A stretch of DNA of 64,000 nucleotides from Cellulosimicrobium arenosum (GCF_014837295.1 NZ_JACYHB010000017.1:1-64000); one strand, 5' to 3'. Numbered from the stretch's first letter, positions 8,438 through 17,996 are shown. Numbers and translations: made by a program. Notes: a model not told the origin generated them from the letters alone.

Positions 8438-9808
8438 ATGAGCCACGACCGTCCGCCCGAGCCGACCACCCCTGGCGTCACCGCCGACCGGCTGCCCCCG
8501 CGGTACGCGTTCACCGACCTGCAGGTCGAGGACCTGCGTGCCGTGCTCGAGCTCGACGGCACGGTCTTCCCGTCTCCCGTCGAGGTGGACGAGCTGGTCG
8601 ACCGACCGCTCCCGCTGACGTGGCCGCGCACCCTCGGCGTCGTCCACGAGGTGCCCGACCCCGCCGCCGAACCGGTGGACGGCGCCGTCCCCGTCCTGCG
8701 GGACCTCGTGGCCCTGCACAGCTCGTACCCGTTCTCGCGCTTCCCCGTGCCGGGCGGCGTCGCCCCGGTCGCCGGTCTCACGTGGGTCGCGGTGCACCCG
8801 GGACACCGCCGACAGGGGATCCTCACCGCGATGATCCACACCCACCTCGCCCGCTGCCGTGAGCGGGGCGAGCCGTTGTCCGCGCTCTTCGCCGCCGAGG
8901 CCGCGATCTACGGACGGTTCGGCTACGGTCGCGCGGCCGACGACCTGCGGGTGACCCTGCCCCGTGGCGCGCGACTGCGGGACGTCCCCGGCGCGGCGCG
9001 CCACACCGTCCGGATCGAGCGTGCGGACCGCGAGCGCCACGGGGACCTCGTGGCCGACCTGCACCGGCGCGTCGGCGACGACCCGACCGGGCACGGCGGC
9101 GTCGTGAACCGACCGGGGTGGGCTGCCCGCGAGACACCCGAGCTGCAGGCGATGTTCTGGGACGACGCGAAGGTCTTCCGCAAGGACCGTGAGCCCACCC
9201 GGATCGTCGTCGTCGAGCTCGACGGCGAACCACGGGGCTACGCCCGGTTCCACCGCACGCTCTCCTGGGAACCCTCGGGGCCGCGCGGGTCGGTCCGCAC
9301 GGGCGAGGTCGTCGCGCTCGACGCGGCCGCCGCCCGGGCGCTGTGGGGGGTGCTCACCGACCTCGACCTCACGCACGAGGTCGTGCCGTTCGTGCTCCCC
9401 GTGGACGACGCCGTGACCCACCTGCTCGTCGACCCTCGCTCGGCGACGCCACGGATCGCCGACAACCTGTGGGTGCGGGTCGTCGACGTGGCCGACGCGC
9501 TCACCGCCCGACGCTATGCGGCCGACGTGGACGTCGTGCTGCACGTCACCGACGAGCTGCTGGGGGACAACACGGGGCGCTGGCGCGTGCGCGGCGACGC
9601 GTTCGGCCCCGCGGTCGCGCACCGCACGGACGACGCGGCCGACCTGTCCCTGGACGTCCGCGAGCTCGGTGCGGCGTACCTGGGCGGCACGAGCCTGGCC
9701 GCGCTGGGCGCAGCCGGGTTCGTCGCCGAGCACACGCCGGGTGCGCTCGCCCGGGCGAGCGCCGCCTTCTCGTGGCCGGTGGCGCCGGTCTGCGGCTGGG
9801 TCTTCTGA
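8438..9808 (+). CDS. Eis-type GNAT N-acetyltransferase
   Basis: 456 residues with the three-part layout of the Eis family: N-terminal GNAT domain with acetyl-CoA loop VAVHPGHRRQGILTAMIHTHL, a central GNAT-like domain and a C-terminal sterol-carrier-like domain. The protein ends AAFSWPVAPVCGWVF; a free C-terminal Phe carboxylate is typical of Eis, where it acts as catalytic base. Eis enzymes acetylate amines such as aminoglycosides and peptides; the natural substrate here is unknown. The ATG at 8438 was chosen because MSHDRPPEPTT starts a normal Eis N-terminus; the frame stays open upstream. Tail-to-tail with the Nei-type gene. Confidence 0.85.
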   Translation: MSHDRPPEPTTPGVTADRLPPRYAFTDLQVEDLRAVLELDGTVFPSPVEVDELVDRPLPLTWPRTLGVVHEVPDPAAEPVDGAVPVLRDLVALHSSYPFSRFPVPGGVAPVAGLTWVAVHPGHRRQGILTAMIHTHLARCRERGEPLSALFAAEAAIYGRFGYGRAADDLRVTLPRGARLRDVPGAARHTVRIERADRERHGDLVADLHRRVGDDPTGHGGVVNRPGWAARETPELQAMFWDDAKVFRKDREPTRIVVVELDGEPRGYARFHRTLSWEPSGPRGSVRTGEVVALDAAAARALWGVLTDLDLTHEVVPFVLPVDDAVTHLLVDPRSATPRIADNLWVRVVDVADALTARRYAADVDVVLHVTDELLGDNTGRWRVRGDAFGPAVAHRTDDAADLSLDVRELGAAYLGGTSLAALGAAGFVAEHTPGALARASAAFSWPVAPVCGWVF

Positions 9809-9815
9809 GGAGCCT

Positions 9816-10832
9816 TCAGCCCTGGCAGCGGGCGCACCGGTACAGCGTGCGGCCTGCCAGCTCGGAGCGCAGCACCGGGGTGCCGCAGACACGGCACGGG
9901 AGCCCGTCCCGGTGATAGACGTAGAACGCGTCGTCCGCGGGCACGGTGCCGGGTACCCCGTCGGTGTTCTGGCGCACCGTGCGGGCGCCGGGCCCTGCGC
10001 CGGCGACGGCGTCGCGGTCCTCGGGCCGCGTCGTGACGATCGCGCCGTCGCGCGCACCGGCACGCATGAGGACGACGAGGTCGTCCCAGATCGCGCGCAG
10101 CACCGCCGCCGGGACGTCGCGTCCGGGTCGCAGCGGGTCCAGCCCGGCGCGGAACGACGACTCCGCGCGGTAGATGTTGCCCACCCCCGCCACGACGTCC
10201 TGGTTCATGAGGAGCACCCCCACCGGGGTGCGCGACCGCCGCACCCGCGAGACGAACGTCTCGCGCGGGTCCGGCTCCCCGGGCACGACCTCACGGAGCG
10301 GGTCGGGACCGAGCCGTCCGGTGACGGCGCGCTTCTCCGCGTCCGTGATCACCTCGCAGGCCGCCGGACCCGTCAGGTCCGCGACCGCGTGCTCTCCCAG
10401 GAGACGAGCGCGGACGGCTCCTCGGGGCGGCGGGGCCGACCACGCGACGTCGGGCCCCTGGCCGGACGCCGACGGTCCCGGAGCGCCCGCGGGGACGGTC
10501 TCGCGCTCGCCGACGCGCCGCCGTGGCGCCCCGATCGCGTGCGCGACGGCGGTGCTGCCGTCCCCGGCGAACGTCCAGGCCCCGTACAGACCCAGGTGGA
10601 CGCGCAACCAGCGCCGGCACCCGGCGGTCGTCGCCGGGCCCGCGCCCGGTCGCGGAGCGAAGCCGAGGAACAGGTGCTTGCCCCAGGCCTCGCTCGCGAC
10701 GAGCACGTGCCCGTCGACGACGGCCGCGCCCGCGTCGAACCGACCCTGCGGGCTCGAGACCGCCAGCTGCTTCCCGAGGAAGAGGTCGAGGAACGTCCGC
10801 GCGAGCCGGTGGACGGTGTGCCCCTCCGGCAC
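9816..10832 (-). CDS. nei: Fpg/Nei-family DNA glycosylase (endonuclease VIII type)
   Basis: Base-excision repair enzyme for oxidised bases. With the GTG start at 10832 the mature protein begins PEGHTVHRLART: Pro2 is the Schiff-base nucleophile and Glu3 the partner. The helix-two-turn-helix appears as NQDVVAGVGNIYRAESSFRAGLDP, and the C-terminal zinc finger as CRVC...CARC. 338 residues, longer than E. coli Nei because of a ~40-residue Pro/Gly-rich insertion in the N-terminal domain. The start lies one base after the rpiB stop, so the two are cotranscribed; the same pair (Rv2464c-Rv2465c) is kept in M. tuberculosis. Confidence 0.92.
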   Translation of the reverse strand: MPEGHTVHRLARTFLDLFLGKQLAVSSPQGRFDAGAAVVDGHVLVASEAWGKHLFLGFAPRPGAGPATTAGCRRWLRVHLGLYGAWTFAGDGSTAVAHAIGAPRRRVGERETVPAGAPGPSASGQGPDVAWSAPPPRGAVRARLLGEHAVADLTGPAACEVITDAEKRAVTGRLGPDPLREVVPGEPDPRETFVSRVRRSRTPVGVLLMNQDVVAGVGNIYRAESSFRAGLDPLRPGRDVPAAVLRAIWDDLVVLMRAGARDGAIVTTRPEDRDAVAGAGPGARTVRQNTDGVPGTVPADDAFYVYHRDGLPCRVCGTPVLRSELAGRTLYRCARCQG

Positions 10833-10833
10833 C

Positions 10834-11295
10834 TCAGGCGGAGGTGCCGCGCGAGGCCTCGTACGCGGCGAGCTGGTCGATGCGGCGCTGGTGACGTGCG
10901 TCGTCGCTGAACGGCTCGGCGAGGAACGCGTCGACGAGCTCGACGGCCTCGTCCGTCGGGTGCTGCCGGGCTCCCACCGCGACCACGTTCGCGTCGTTGT
11001 GCTGGCGTCCCAGCCGTGCGGTCTCGAGGTTCCACGCCAGCGCGGCACGCACGCCGTCGACCTTGTTCGCCGCGATCTGCTCGCCGTTGCCCGACCCACC
11101 GATGACGACCCCGAGCGAACCCGGGTCGTCGACGACGGCCTCCCCGGCGGCGAAGCAGAACGACGGGTAGTCGTCCAGGGCGTCGTAGGAGTGGGCGCCG
11201 TGGTCGGTGACGTCGTGCCCGGCGGACCGCAGGTGCTCGACGAGGTGGGTCTTGAGCTCGTATCCGGCGTGGTCGGAGGCGATGTGTACGCGCAT
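10834..11295 (-). CDS. rpiB: Ribose-5-phosphate isomerase B
   Basis: Interconverts ribose 5-phosphate and ribulose 5-phosphate in the pentose phosphate pathway. 153 residues, typical RpiB length. N-terminus MRVHIASDHAGYELK and the phosphate loop GGSGNGEQIAANKVDGVRAAL are family signatures. As in the mycobacterial enzymes there is no active-site Cys in the loop: Gly-Gly-Ser-Gly-Asn-Gly, with Glu as the likely base. Followed immediately by the Nei-type gene. Confidence 0.95.
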   Translation of the reverse strand: MRVHIASDHAGYELKTHLVEHLRSAGHDVTDHGAHSYDALDDYPSFCFAAGEAVVDDPGSLGVVIGGSGNGEQIAANKVDGVRAALAWNLETARLGRQHNDANVVAVGARQHPTDEAVELVDAFLAEPFSDDARHQRRIDQLAAYEASRGTSA

Positions 11296-11341
11296 GGGTC
11301 CATCATGCCGCCCCCGGACGCCGGGCACCGTGGCGAGGTCG

Positions 11342-11347
11342 TAGCCT
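11342..11347 (+). promoter_or_regulatory. -10 box for the M13 peptidase gene, probable leaderless start
   Basis: TAGCCT followed by seven bases and then the ATG at 11355. This spacing puts the transcription start at or next to the start codon. No convincing -35 box. Confidence 0.4.
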
Positions 11348-11354
11348 GAGACGC

Positions 11355-13397
11355 ATGACTCAGACCTCATCGTCGTCCACCCCACCGGCCTCGGACGAGC
11401 TGCGCTCGGGCATCGACCGCACCGCGCTCGACCCCGCGACCCGGCCCCAGGACGACCTCTACCGGCACGTCAACGGACGCTGGCTCGCGACGCACGAGAT
11501 CCCCGGGGACCGCGCGATGGACGGCGCGTTCCGTGCCCTGCACGACCAGGCCGAGGCCGACGTGCGCGACATCATCACCGACCTGGGCGCCCAGGTCGCG
11601 TCCGGTGACCCGGACGTGAGCCCGGACGCTGCCAAGGTCGGGGCCCTGTACGCGAGCTTCATGGACACCGAGACGATCGGGTCGCTCGGCACCACGCCGC
11701 TGCAGACGGACCTCGCGCTCGTCGCCGCCGCCACGACGCAGGCCGAGCTGACGGGTGCGCTCGGCGCGCTCCAGCGCACCGGCGGGGCGGGCGCCGTCGC
11801 CCTGTGGGTCGACAACGACGCGAAGGACCCGGAGCGCTACGTCGTCTACCTGCACCAGTCCGGTCTCGGGCTGCCCGACGAGGCCTACTACCGCGAGGAC
11901 CAGTACGCACCGGTCCGCGAGACGTACCGGGCGCACGTCGAGCGCATGCTCGGTCTCGTCGGGGTGACGAGCGAGGCGTGGGGTGCCGCTCCCGCCGAGG
12001 CCGCGCAGCGGGTCGTGGACCTGGAGACCAGGATCGCCGCGCAGCACTGGGACGTCGTGCGCGACCGCGACGCGGACCTGACGTACAACCCGATGAGCAT
12101 CGGCGCGCTCGAGGAGTCCGCTCCGGGCTTCGACTGGCGCGCATGGGCGCTCGCGCTCGGCGCCCCCGCGGGCGCTCTGGACGACCTCGTCGTCCGGGAG
12201 CCGGACTTCGCTGCCGGCTTCGCGGCGTTGTGGCAGTCCGAGCCGCTCGAGGACTGGAAGCTGTGGATGGTCTTCCACCTGGTGACCGCGCGCGCTCCGT
12301 ACCTGAACGACGAGCTGGTCGAGGCGAACTTCGACTTCTACGGTCGCACGCTCTCCGGGGCGCAGGAGGTGCGCGAGCGCTGGAAGCGCGGGGTCTCGGT
12401 CGTCCAGGGAGCACTGGGCGAGGCGGTCGGCGCGCAGTACGTGGCTCGGCACTTCCCGCCGTCGCACAAGGCACGGATGGAGGAGCTGGTCGCGACCCTC
12501 GTCGCTGCCTACCGCGAGTCCATCGGGACCCTCGACTGGATGACCGACGACACCAAGGCCAAGGCCCTCGACAAGCTCGAGGCGTTCACCCCGAAGATCG
12601 GCTACCCGGTGCGGTGGCGCGACTACTCGGCACTCGACGTCGAGCCGGACGACCTGGTGGGCAACGTGCGCCGGGCGCACGCGTTCGAGCAGGACCGCGA
12701 GCTGGGCAAGATCGGCAGGCCGCTCGACCGCGACGAGTGGTTCATGACGCCCCAGACCGTCAACGCCTACTACAACCCCGGCATGAACGAGATCGTGTTC
12801 CCCGCGGCGATCCTGCAGCCGCCCTTCTTCGACCCGGACGCGGAGGACGCCGTGAACTACGGCGGCATCGGCGCGGTGATCGGGCACGAGATCGGGCACG
12901 GGTTCGACGACCAGGGGTCGAAGTACGACGGCGCGGGCCGCCTCGAGGACTGGTGGACCCCGAGCGACCGGGACGAGTTCGAGACGCGGACCCGAGCCCT
13001 CGTCGCCCAGTACGACGCGTACCGTCCCGCGCAGCTCGGCGACGACGGCCCGCACGTCAACGGAGGCCTGACGATCGGTGAGAACATCGGCGACCTCGGC
13101 GGGTTGTCCATCGCGCTCAAGGCGTATCGGATCGCGCTCGGGCGTCCGTTGTCGCAGGCTCCGGTGGTCGACGGCCTCACGGGCGTCGAGCGCGTGCTCC
13201 TCGGCTGGGCCCAGGTCTGGCAGTCCAAGGGACGCGACGAGGAGGTCGTGCGCCGCATCGCGACCGACCCGCACTCGCCGAACGAGTTCCGCTGCAACGG
13301 CGTGGTGCGCAACGTGGACGAGTTCTACGAGGCCTACGACGTCCGGCCAGGAGACACCCTGTACCTCGATCCGGCGGAGCGCGTGCGCATCTGGTGA
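11355..13397 (+). CDS. pepO: M13-family zinc metalloendopeptidase (neprilysin/PepO type)
   Basis: 680-residue metallopeptidase. Zinc site HEIGH with His511, Glu512 and His515, third ligand Glu576 in ENIGDLGG (Asp580 included), NAYYNPGMNEIVFPAAILQPPFF before the zinc site, and the C-terminal RCNGVVRNVDEFYEAYDV. The N-terminal half is the helical cap domain of the family. No signal peptide or membrane anchor is seen, so it probably acts on peptides in the cytoplasm, unlike animal neprilysin. The start codon lies 7 bases after a TAGCCT box, suggesting a leaderless mRNA. It shares a terminator with the convergent gene. Confidence 0.94.
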   Translation: MTQTSSSSTPPASDELRSGIDRTALDPATRPQDDLYRHVNGRWLATHEIPGDRAMDGAFRALHDQAEADVRDIITDLGAQVASGDPDVSPDAAKVGALYASFMDTETIGSLGTTPLQTDLALVAAATTQAELTGALGALQRTGGAGAVALWVDNDAKDPERYVVYLHQSGLGLPDEAYYREDQYAPVRETYRAHVERMLGLVGVTSEAWGAAPAEAAQRVVDLETRIAAQHWDVVRDRDADLTYNPMSIGALEESAPGFDWRAWALALGAPAGALDDLVVREPDFAAGFAALWQSEPLEDWKLWMVFHLVTARAPYLNDELVEANFDFYGRTLSGAQEVRERWKRGVSVVQGALGEAVGAQYVARHFPPSHKARMEELVATLVAAYRESIGTLDWMTDDTKAKALDKLEAFTPKIGYPVRWRDYSALDVEPDDLVGNVRRAHAFEQDRELGKIGRPLDRDEWFMTPQTVNAYYNPGMNEIVFPAAILQPPFFDPDAEDAVNYGGIGAVIGHEIGHGFDDQGSKYDGAGRLEDWWTPSDRDEFETRTRALVAQYDAYRPAQLGDDGPHVNGGLTIGENIGDLGGLSIALKAYRIALGRPLSQAPVVDGLTGVERVLLGWAQVWQSKGRDEEVVRRIATDPHSPNEFRCNGVVRNVDEFYEAYDVRPGDTLYLDPAERVRIW

Positions 13398-13407
13398 GGT
13401 GCGCGCA

Positions 13408-13444
13408 GCTCTGAGCGGCCCGGACGACCCGGGCCGCTCAGAGC
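13408..13444. terminator. Bidirectional terminator between M13 peptidase and membrane protein
   Basis: Exact 16-base inverted repeat (13408-13423 and 13429-13444) around the loop ACGAC. It lies ten bases after the plus-strand stop and includes the stop codon of the minus-strand gene, so it can serve both. Confidence 0.85.
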
Positions 13445-14442
13445 GTGCTGATCCCCGCGCGAGCGATGACGAACCCCGTGCCCGTCGTGTCGTCCCGGCA
13501 CGTCATCCCGGTGTCCTCGCTGTCGCACGTGTAGTCGCCGACCGTCTTGCTCGTCCCGTAGTCCAGCAGCGCGACGCTCTCGTCCGCGGGACCCGGCTGC
13601 TCGGAGGCCGGCACGCACGGTTGGTCCACCCCGTCCGCGTCGAGCGTCGCCCGGAAGCCGATGGACCCGTCACAGCCGTCGACGGGCGCGGGCTGGCTCG
13701 CGAGCGTCGCGATCGAGCAGGTCACGCCCAGGTCGGTCATCTCGCAGGTGATGTTGCGCGACTCGGACGCGAAGGTCTCCGACACGGTCGGTTCCGCCGG
13801 CTCCGCGGACTCGTCGTCCGTGGCGGCCGCGGATGGCGGCGCGGACGACTGCGTGGTGCCCTGCGGGTCGTCGTCGCCGCCTGCCAGGGAGAGGGCGAAC
13901 AGCACCGCGCCGACGACGAGCAGGACGTCGATCACGATGAAGGCGATCCAGCCCGCACCGAGGCCTCGCCGCCCGCGGCGGCCACCGGAGCGTCCGCCGG
14001 ACCCGCTGCCGGCACCGCCCGACGGCGGCGACGCCGGCGTGGTCGGTTCCCGGCGCTGCACGCTCTCGGCGGACGGCGCTCCGGCCGCCGCAGGCGGGTG
14101 GTACGCGGGCCGGGAACCGTTCGGCGAGGGAGCCGGTGCCTGCTGACCGATCGACCCGACCGGCGCCGGAGCGCCGTATCCCGGTTCGGTCGCGTAGCGG
14201 ACCCGCTGCGGCGGGACCGCGGACCCCGCCCCGACGACCTGGGTGGACCCGTCCGCAGCTCCCGCGGTCGCGGCCGGCAGCTGGACGGCCGTGGGTGGCC
14301 CGTCGCCCGCCGCGACCGGCCGGGTGCGCGGCGCGTGCGCACCTCGCGCGCCGACCGGGGCGAAGGTCGGGGGCAGGGCAGAGCCCGACGACCCACCGGG
14401 CGTCGGTGGCGGAGGCGGCGGCACGGGTGCGTTCGCGGACAT
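13438..14442 (-). CDS. Single-pass membrane protein with Pro-rich N-terminus and Cys-containing outer domain
   Basis: 334 residues, function unknown. Residues 1-165 are rich in Pro, Ala and Gly (starts MSANAPVPPPPPPT) and end in a basic patch GGRRGRRG. One membrane helix (about 168-192, WIAFIVIDVLLVVGAVLFALSLAG) is followed by an Ala/Ser/Glu linker and an outer domain of ~100 residues with six Cys. Two similar segments are seen: ITCEMTDLGVTCSIA and YTCDSEDTGMTCRDD, hinting at a duplicated disulfide loop. Orientation is likely N-in, C-out by the positive patch. ATG at 14442 has GAGGAG upstream. Similar proteins are common in Micrococcales but uncharacterised. Confidence 0.8.
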   Translation of the reverse strand: MSANAPVPPPPPPTPGGSSGSALPPTFAPVGARGAHAPRTRPVAAGDGPPTAVQLPAATAGAADGSTQVVGAGSAVPPQRVRYATEPGYGAPAPVGSIGQQAPAPSPNGSRPAYHPPAAAGAPSAESVQRREPTTPASPPSGGAGSGSGGRSGGRRGRRGLGAGWIAFIVIDVLLVVGAVLFALSLAGGDDDPQGTTQSSAPPSAAATDDESAEPAEPTVSETFASESRNITCEMTDLGVTCSIATLASQPAPVDGCDGSIGFRATLDADGVDQPCVPASEQPGPADESVALLDYGTSKTVGDYTCDSEDTGMTCRDDTTGTGFVIARAGISTL

Positions 14443-14499
14443 GCTCGGACTCCTCGTGGGCTTCTCGACGGCCCCGCGTGGTCGCGACCGCCACGGGGC

Positions 14500-14519
14500 G
14501 GGCCGTGCGTGCACGGCCC
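14500..14519 (-). terminator. Possible terminator after the DsbA-like gene
   Basis: GGGCCGTG-CGTG-CACGGCCC, eight-base arms with a four-base loop, about 95 bases beyond the stop of the DsbA-like gene and upstream of the membrane-protein gene. The rest of 14443-14614 holds no visible gene. Confidence 0.45.
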
Positions 14520-14614
14520 ACAACCTCACGAAGCATGGCACGACGCCCCGGCCGCGGTCGAACCGCACCCACGCGCCCACGTACCGGTCACGTGGAGCAG
14601 GGACGGACGGGGAG

Positions 14615-15244
14615 TCAGTCGAAGACGGGTCCCTGGGTACGGCTGCGCTTGAGCTCGTAGAAGCCCGGCGTCCCGGCGACGAGCACGCACCCGTCCCAGA
14701 GCCGGCCGGCGGCCTCGCCCTTCGGGGCGGGTGTCACGACGGGGCCGAAGAACGCGGTACCGCCGAACGCGACGACCGGGGTGCCGACGTCGTCGCCGAC
14801 GAGCCGGATCCCCTCCGCGTGCGACGCGCGCAGCTGCGGGTCGTACGCGTCGGAGGTGGCGGCGTCGGCCAGCTCCGCCGGCAGCCCGACCTCGGCGAGC
14901 GCCTCGGCCACGACCGCGTCGAGGTCCTGCCGCCCCCCGGGGTGGATCCGGGTACCCATCGCGTCGTACAGGGGCTTGACCACGTCGTCGCCGTGCTCCA
15001 GCCGCGCGGCGGTCACGACGCGGACCGGACCCCACGCGCGGTCCATCAGCGCACGGTAGTCCTCGGGCAGCTCGCGGTCCTCGTTCAGCACGGCGAGGCT
15101 CATGACGTGCCAGTGCACGGTGATGTCACGGACCTGCTCCACCTCTCCGATCCAGCGGCTCGTCATCCACGCCCACGGGCACAGGGGGTCGAACCAGAAG
15201 TCGGCGGTGGTGTCGGGTACGTCCGTCGTCGCAGCAGTGGTCAC
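14615..15244 (-). CDS. DsbA-family, Rv2466c-like (mycothiol-linked) oxidoreductase
   Basis: 209 residues with the thioredoxin-like fold of M. tuberculosis Rv2466c: DFWFDPLCPWAWMTSRW near the N-terminus, HVMSLAVLNEDRELPEDY, ARAWGPVRV-like helix, DVGTPVVAFGGTAFFGPV with the cis-Pro, and a C-terminal YELKRSRT. Rv2466c is a mycothiol-dependent reductase that uses a CPWC pair. Here the active site reads CPWA (Cys22, Ala25), so only the nucleophilic Cys is present and a monothiol mechanism is expected. GTG start at 15244. It lies divergent from pepN exactly as Rv2466c/pepN do in M. tuberculosis. Confidence 0.88.
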   Translation of the reverse strand: MTTAATTDVPDTTADFWFDPLCPWAWMTSRWIGEVEQVRDITVHWHVMSLAVLNEDRELPEDYRALMDRAWGPVRVVTAARLEHGDDVVKPLYDAMGTRIHPGGRQDLDAVVAEALAEVGLPAELADAATSDAYDPQLRASHAEGIRLVGDDVGTPVVAFGGTAFFGPVVTPAPKGEAAGRLWDGCVLVAGTPGFYELKRSRTQGPVFD

Positions 15245-15397
15245 GGAGGGGTCCCTTCGGGATGGACGGTGGGTCGGGTGCTTCTCGCAGCGTATATCCC
15301 GGCGGTGGACCGGGGCTGCGTGGGATGATCGTCGCCGGCCCACAGGCCGCACCGAGCTCGTGCACCGAGCCCCGTCCAGACCGACCGAGGAGTAGCA

Positions 15398-17989
15398 GTG
15401 CCCGGAGAGAACCTCACCCGTGCCGAGGCGCGCGAGCGCGCAGAGATCGTCGACGTCGGCTCCTACGACGTCGCCCTCGACCTGACCACGGGGGCGTCGA
15501 CGTTCGCGTCCACGACCGTCGTCCGGTTCACCGCGACGCAGGGCGCGTCGACGTTCGTCGACCTGGTCGCGCCGACCGTGCGCGAGGTCGTGCTGAACGG
15601 GCGTGCGCTCGATCCGGCGCAGGTGTTCGCCGACTCGCGGATCGCGCTGGACGGGCTCGCCGCGGACAACGAGCTGCGCGTCGTCGCCGACTGCGCGTAC
15701 ACCAACACCGGCGAGGGCCTGCACCGCTTCGTGGACCCCGTCGACGACAAGGTGTACCTCTACACGCAGTTCGAGGTTCCGGACGCTCGCCGCGTGCTCG
15801 CGGTGTTCGAGCAGCCCGACCTCAAGGCGACCTTCACCTTCACGGTGACGGCACCCGCCGCGTGGCAGGTCGTGAGCAACCAGCCGACGCCGGAGCCGGA
15901 GCCGCTCGGCACCGTGGCGGACCCGACGGGCACGGGCGCGGGCGACGTCGAGGTCGCGCGCTGGTCGTTCGGCCCGACCCCCCGCATCTCGTCCTACATC
16001 ACCGCGCTCGTCGCGGGGCCGTACGTCGTCGAACGCTCCGAGCTGACCAGCGCCGACGGCCGGACGATCCCCCTGGGCGTCTTCTGCCGGGCGTCGCTGG
16101 CCGAGCACATGGACGCCGACTACGTGTTCGACAAGACACGCGAGGGCTTCACCTTCTACGAGGAGGCGTTCGCCTGCCCGTACCCGTTCGACAAGTACGA
16201 CCAGCTCTTCGTGCCCGAGTACAACATGGGCGCGATGGAGAACGCGGGGTGCGTGACGTTCACCGAGACGTACGTGTTCCGCTCCAAGGTGACCGAGGCC
16301 GTCAAGGAGCGTCGCGTCGTGACGATCCTCCACGAGCTCGCCCACATGTGGTTCGGCGACCTCGTCACCATGAGGTGGTGGAACGACCTGTGGCTCAACG
16401 AGTCGTTCGCGGAGTACGCCTCGACGCTCGCGACCGCGCAGGCCACCGAGTGGACCGAGGCCTGGACGACGTTCGCCGCGATGGAGAAGTCCTGGGCGTA
16501 CCGTCAGGACCAGCTGCCCTCGACCCACCCGATCGTCGCGACGATCAACGACCTCGAGGACGTCTTCGTCAACTTCGACGGCATCACCTACGCCAAGGGT
16601 GCCTCGGTGCTCAAGCAGCTCGTCGCGTGGGTGGGCCAGGAGCAGTTCCTCGCGGGTGTCGCGGCCTACTTCCGCAAGCACGCGTGGGGGAACACCGAGC
16701 TGCGCGACCTGCTGGTCGAGCTCGAGGCCACGAGCGGCCGCGACCTCGGTGAGTGGTCGGCGAAGTGGCTCGAGACGGCGGGCGTGAACACGTTGCGCCC
16801 CGAGGTCGAGATCGACGCGCACGGACGGATCGTGTCCTTCGCCGTGCTGCAGTCCGCGTCCTCGGACCACCCGACCCTGCGCCCGCACCGCCTCGGCATC
16901 GGCTGCTACGACGTGTCCACCGTCGACGGCCGTGAGGTCCTCGTCCGCACGCACCGGGTCGAGATCGACGTCGACGGCGCGCGGACCGAGGTGCCGGAGC
17001 TGCTCGGGCTCGACCGCCCGCAGCTGATCCTCCTCAACGACGACGACCTCGCGTACGCCAAGATCCGGCTCGACGACGCGTCGCTCCAGGTCGCGACCGA
17101 GCGGCTCGCCGACCTCGCGGACCCGCTGGCCCGCTCGCTCGTGTGGGGTGCCGCGTGGGACGCGACACGCGACGGCGAGGCGTCGGCGAGCGCGTACGTC
17201 CAGCTCGTGCTCGCCAACATCGGCCGCGAGACCGAGTCGACCACGATCCGTACGACGCTCAACCAGCTCGCGCTGGCCGCCAAGACGTACGTGGCGCCCG
17301 AGCGACGTGCCGAGACCCTCGTCGAGGTCGGCGACGCGCTGTGGACGCTCGCGGGCCGGGCCGAGGCCGGCTCCGACCTGCAGTTCCAGCTCGTGAAGTT
17401 CTTCGCCCACCTCGCCTCGACACCCGCGCACGGTGCGATCCTGAGGGGGCTGATCGACGGCTCCGCGCAGCTCGAGCGGCTGGAGATCGACACCGACCTG
17501 CGCTGGGAGATCCTCGAGGGCCTCGTCCTGCTCGAACTCGCGGACGACGCCGAGATCGAGGACACGCTGGCGGCGGACTCGACGGCCACGGGACGCCAGT
17601 CCGCCGCGCGCGCCCGCGCGACGGTGCCCACGGCCGCGGCGAAGCGCGCAGCGTTCGACCGGCTCGTCGGTTCCGCGGACGCGCCCAACGCGATCGTGCG
17701 GGCGACGACGCAGGGCTTCCAGCACGTCAACGACCCCGCGGTGCTCGCACCACTGGTCGGCGCGTACTTCGACGCCCTCCTGCCCCTGTGGGACGCGCGG
17801 TCCTACCACATCGCGGAGGCGTTGGTCACCGGTCTGTACCCGGCACCGCTCGCCAGCATCGCCCTGCGGGACGCCACCCGCGAGTGGCTCGAGGCGAACG
17901 ACGCGGCCCCGCCGGCGCTGCGCCGGCTCGTCGTGGAGAACCTCGCCGGGGTCGAGCGCGCCCTGAACGCCCAGGCCGACGACGACTGA
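15398..17989 (+). CDS. pepN: Aminopeptidase N (M1 family)
   Basis: Zinc aminopeptidase that removes N-terminal residues from peptides, important for amino-acid recycling. 863 residues. The exopeptidase signature YNMGAMENAG (about 273-282) and the zinc site HELAHMWFGDL with the downstream NESFAEY are intact, and the C-terminal ERAP1-like helical domain is complete. GTG start at 15398 with a GAGGAG ribosome site. It is the family form found in actinobacteria (like S. lividans PepN). Stands alone between the divergent DsbA-like gene and the convergent malQ. Confidence 0.96.
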   Translation: MPGENLTRAEARERAEIVDVGSYDVALDLTTGASTFASTTVVRFTATQGASTFVDLVAPTVREVVLNGRALDPAQVFADSRIALDGLAADNELRVVADCAYTNTGEGLHRFVDPVDDKVYLYTQFEVPDARRVLAVFEQPDLKATFTFTVTAPAAWQVVSNQPTPEPEPLGTVADPTGTGAGDVEVARWSFGPTPRISSYITALVAGPYVVERSELTSADGRTIPLGVFCRASLAEHMDADYVFDKTREGFTFYEEAFACPYPFDKYDQLFVPEYNMGAMENAGCVTFTETYVFRSKVTEAVKERRVVTILHELAHMWFGDLVTMRWWNDLWLNESFAEYASTLATAQATEWTEAWTTFAAMEKSWAYRQDQLPSTHPIVATINDLEDVFVNFDGITYAKGASVLKQLVAWVGQEQFLAGVAAYFRKHAWGNTELRDLLVELEATSGRDLGEWSAKWLETAGVNTLRPEVEIDAHGRIVSFAVLQSASSDHPTLRPHRLGIGCYDVSTVDGREVLVRTHRVEIDVDGARTEVPELLGLDRPQLILLNDDDLAYAKIRLDDASLQVATERLADLADPLARSLVWGAAWDATRDGEASASAYVQLVLANIGRETESTTIRTTLNQLALAAKTYVAPERRAETLVEVGDALWTLAGRAEAGSDLQFQLVKFFAHLASTPAHGAILRGLIDGSAQLERLEIDTDLRWEILEGLVLLELADDAEIEDTLAADSTATGRQSAARARATVPTAAAKRAAFDRLVGSADAPNAIVRATTQGFQHVNDPAVLAPLVGAYFDALLPLWDARSYHIAEALVTGLYPAPLASIALRDATREWLEANDAAPPALRRLVVENLAGVERALNAQADDD

Positions 17990-17996
17990 CCTCTGC

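Noticed and set aside
14615-17809. Minus-strand frame running from the DsbA-like gene through pepN
   Set aside because: Only the part up to 15244 matches the Rv2466c family; the rest is the shadow of pepN.
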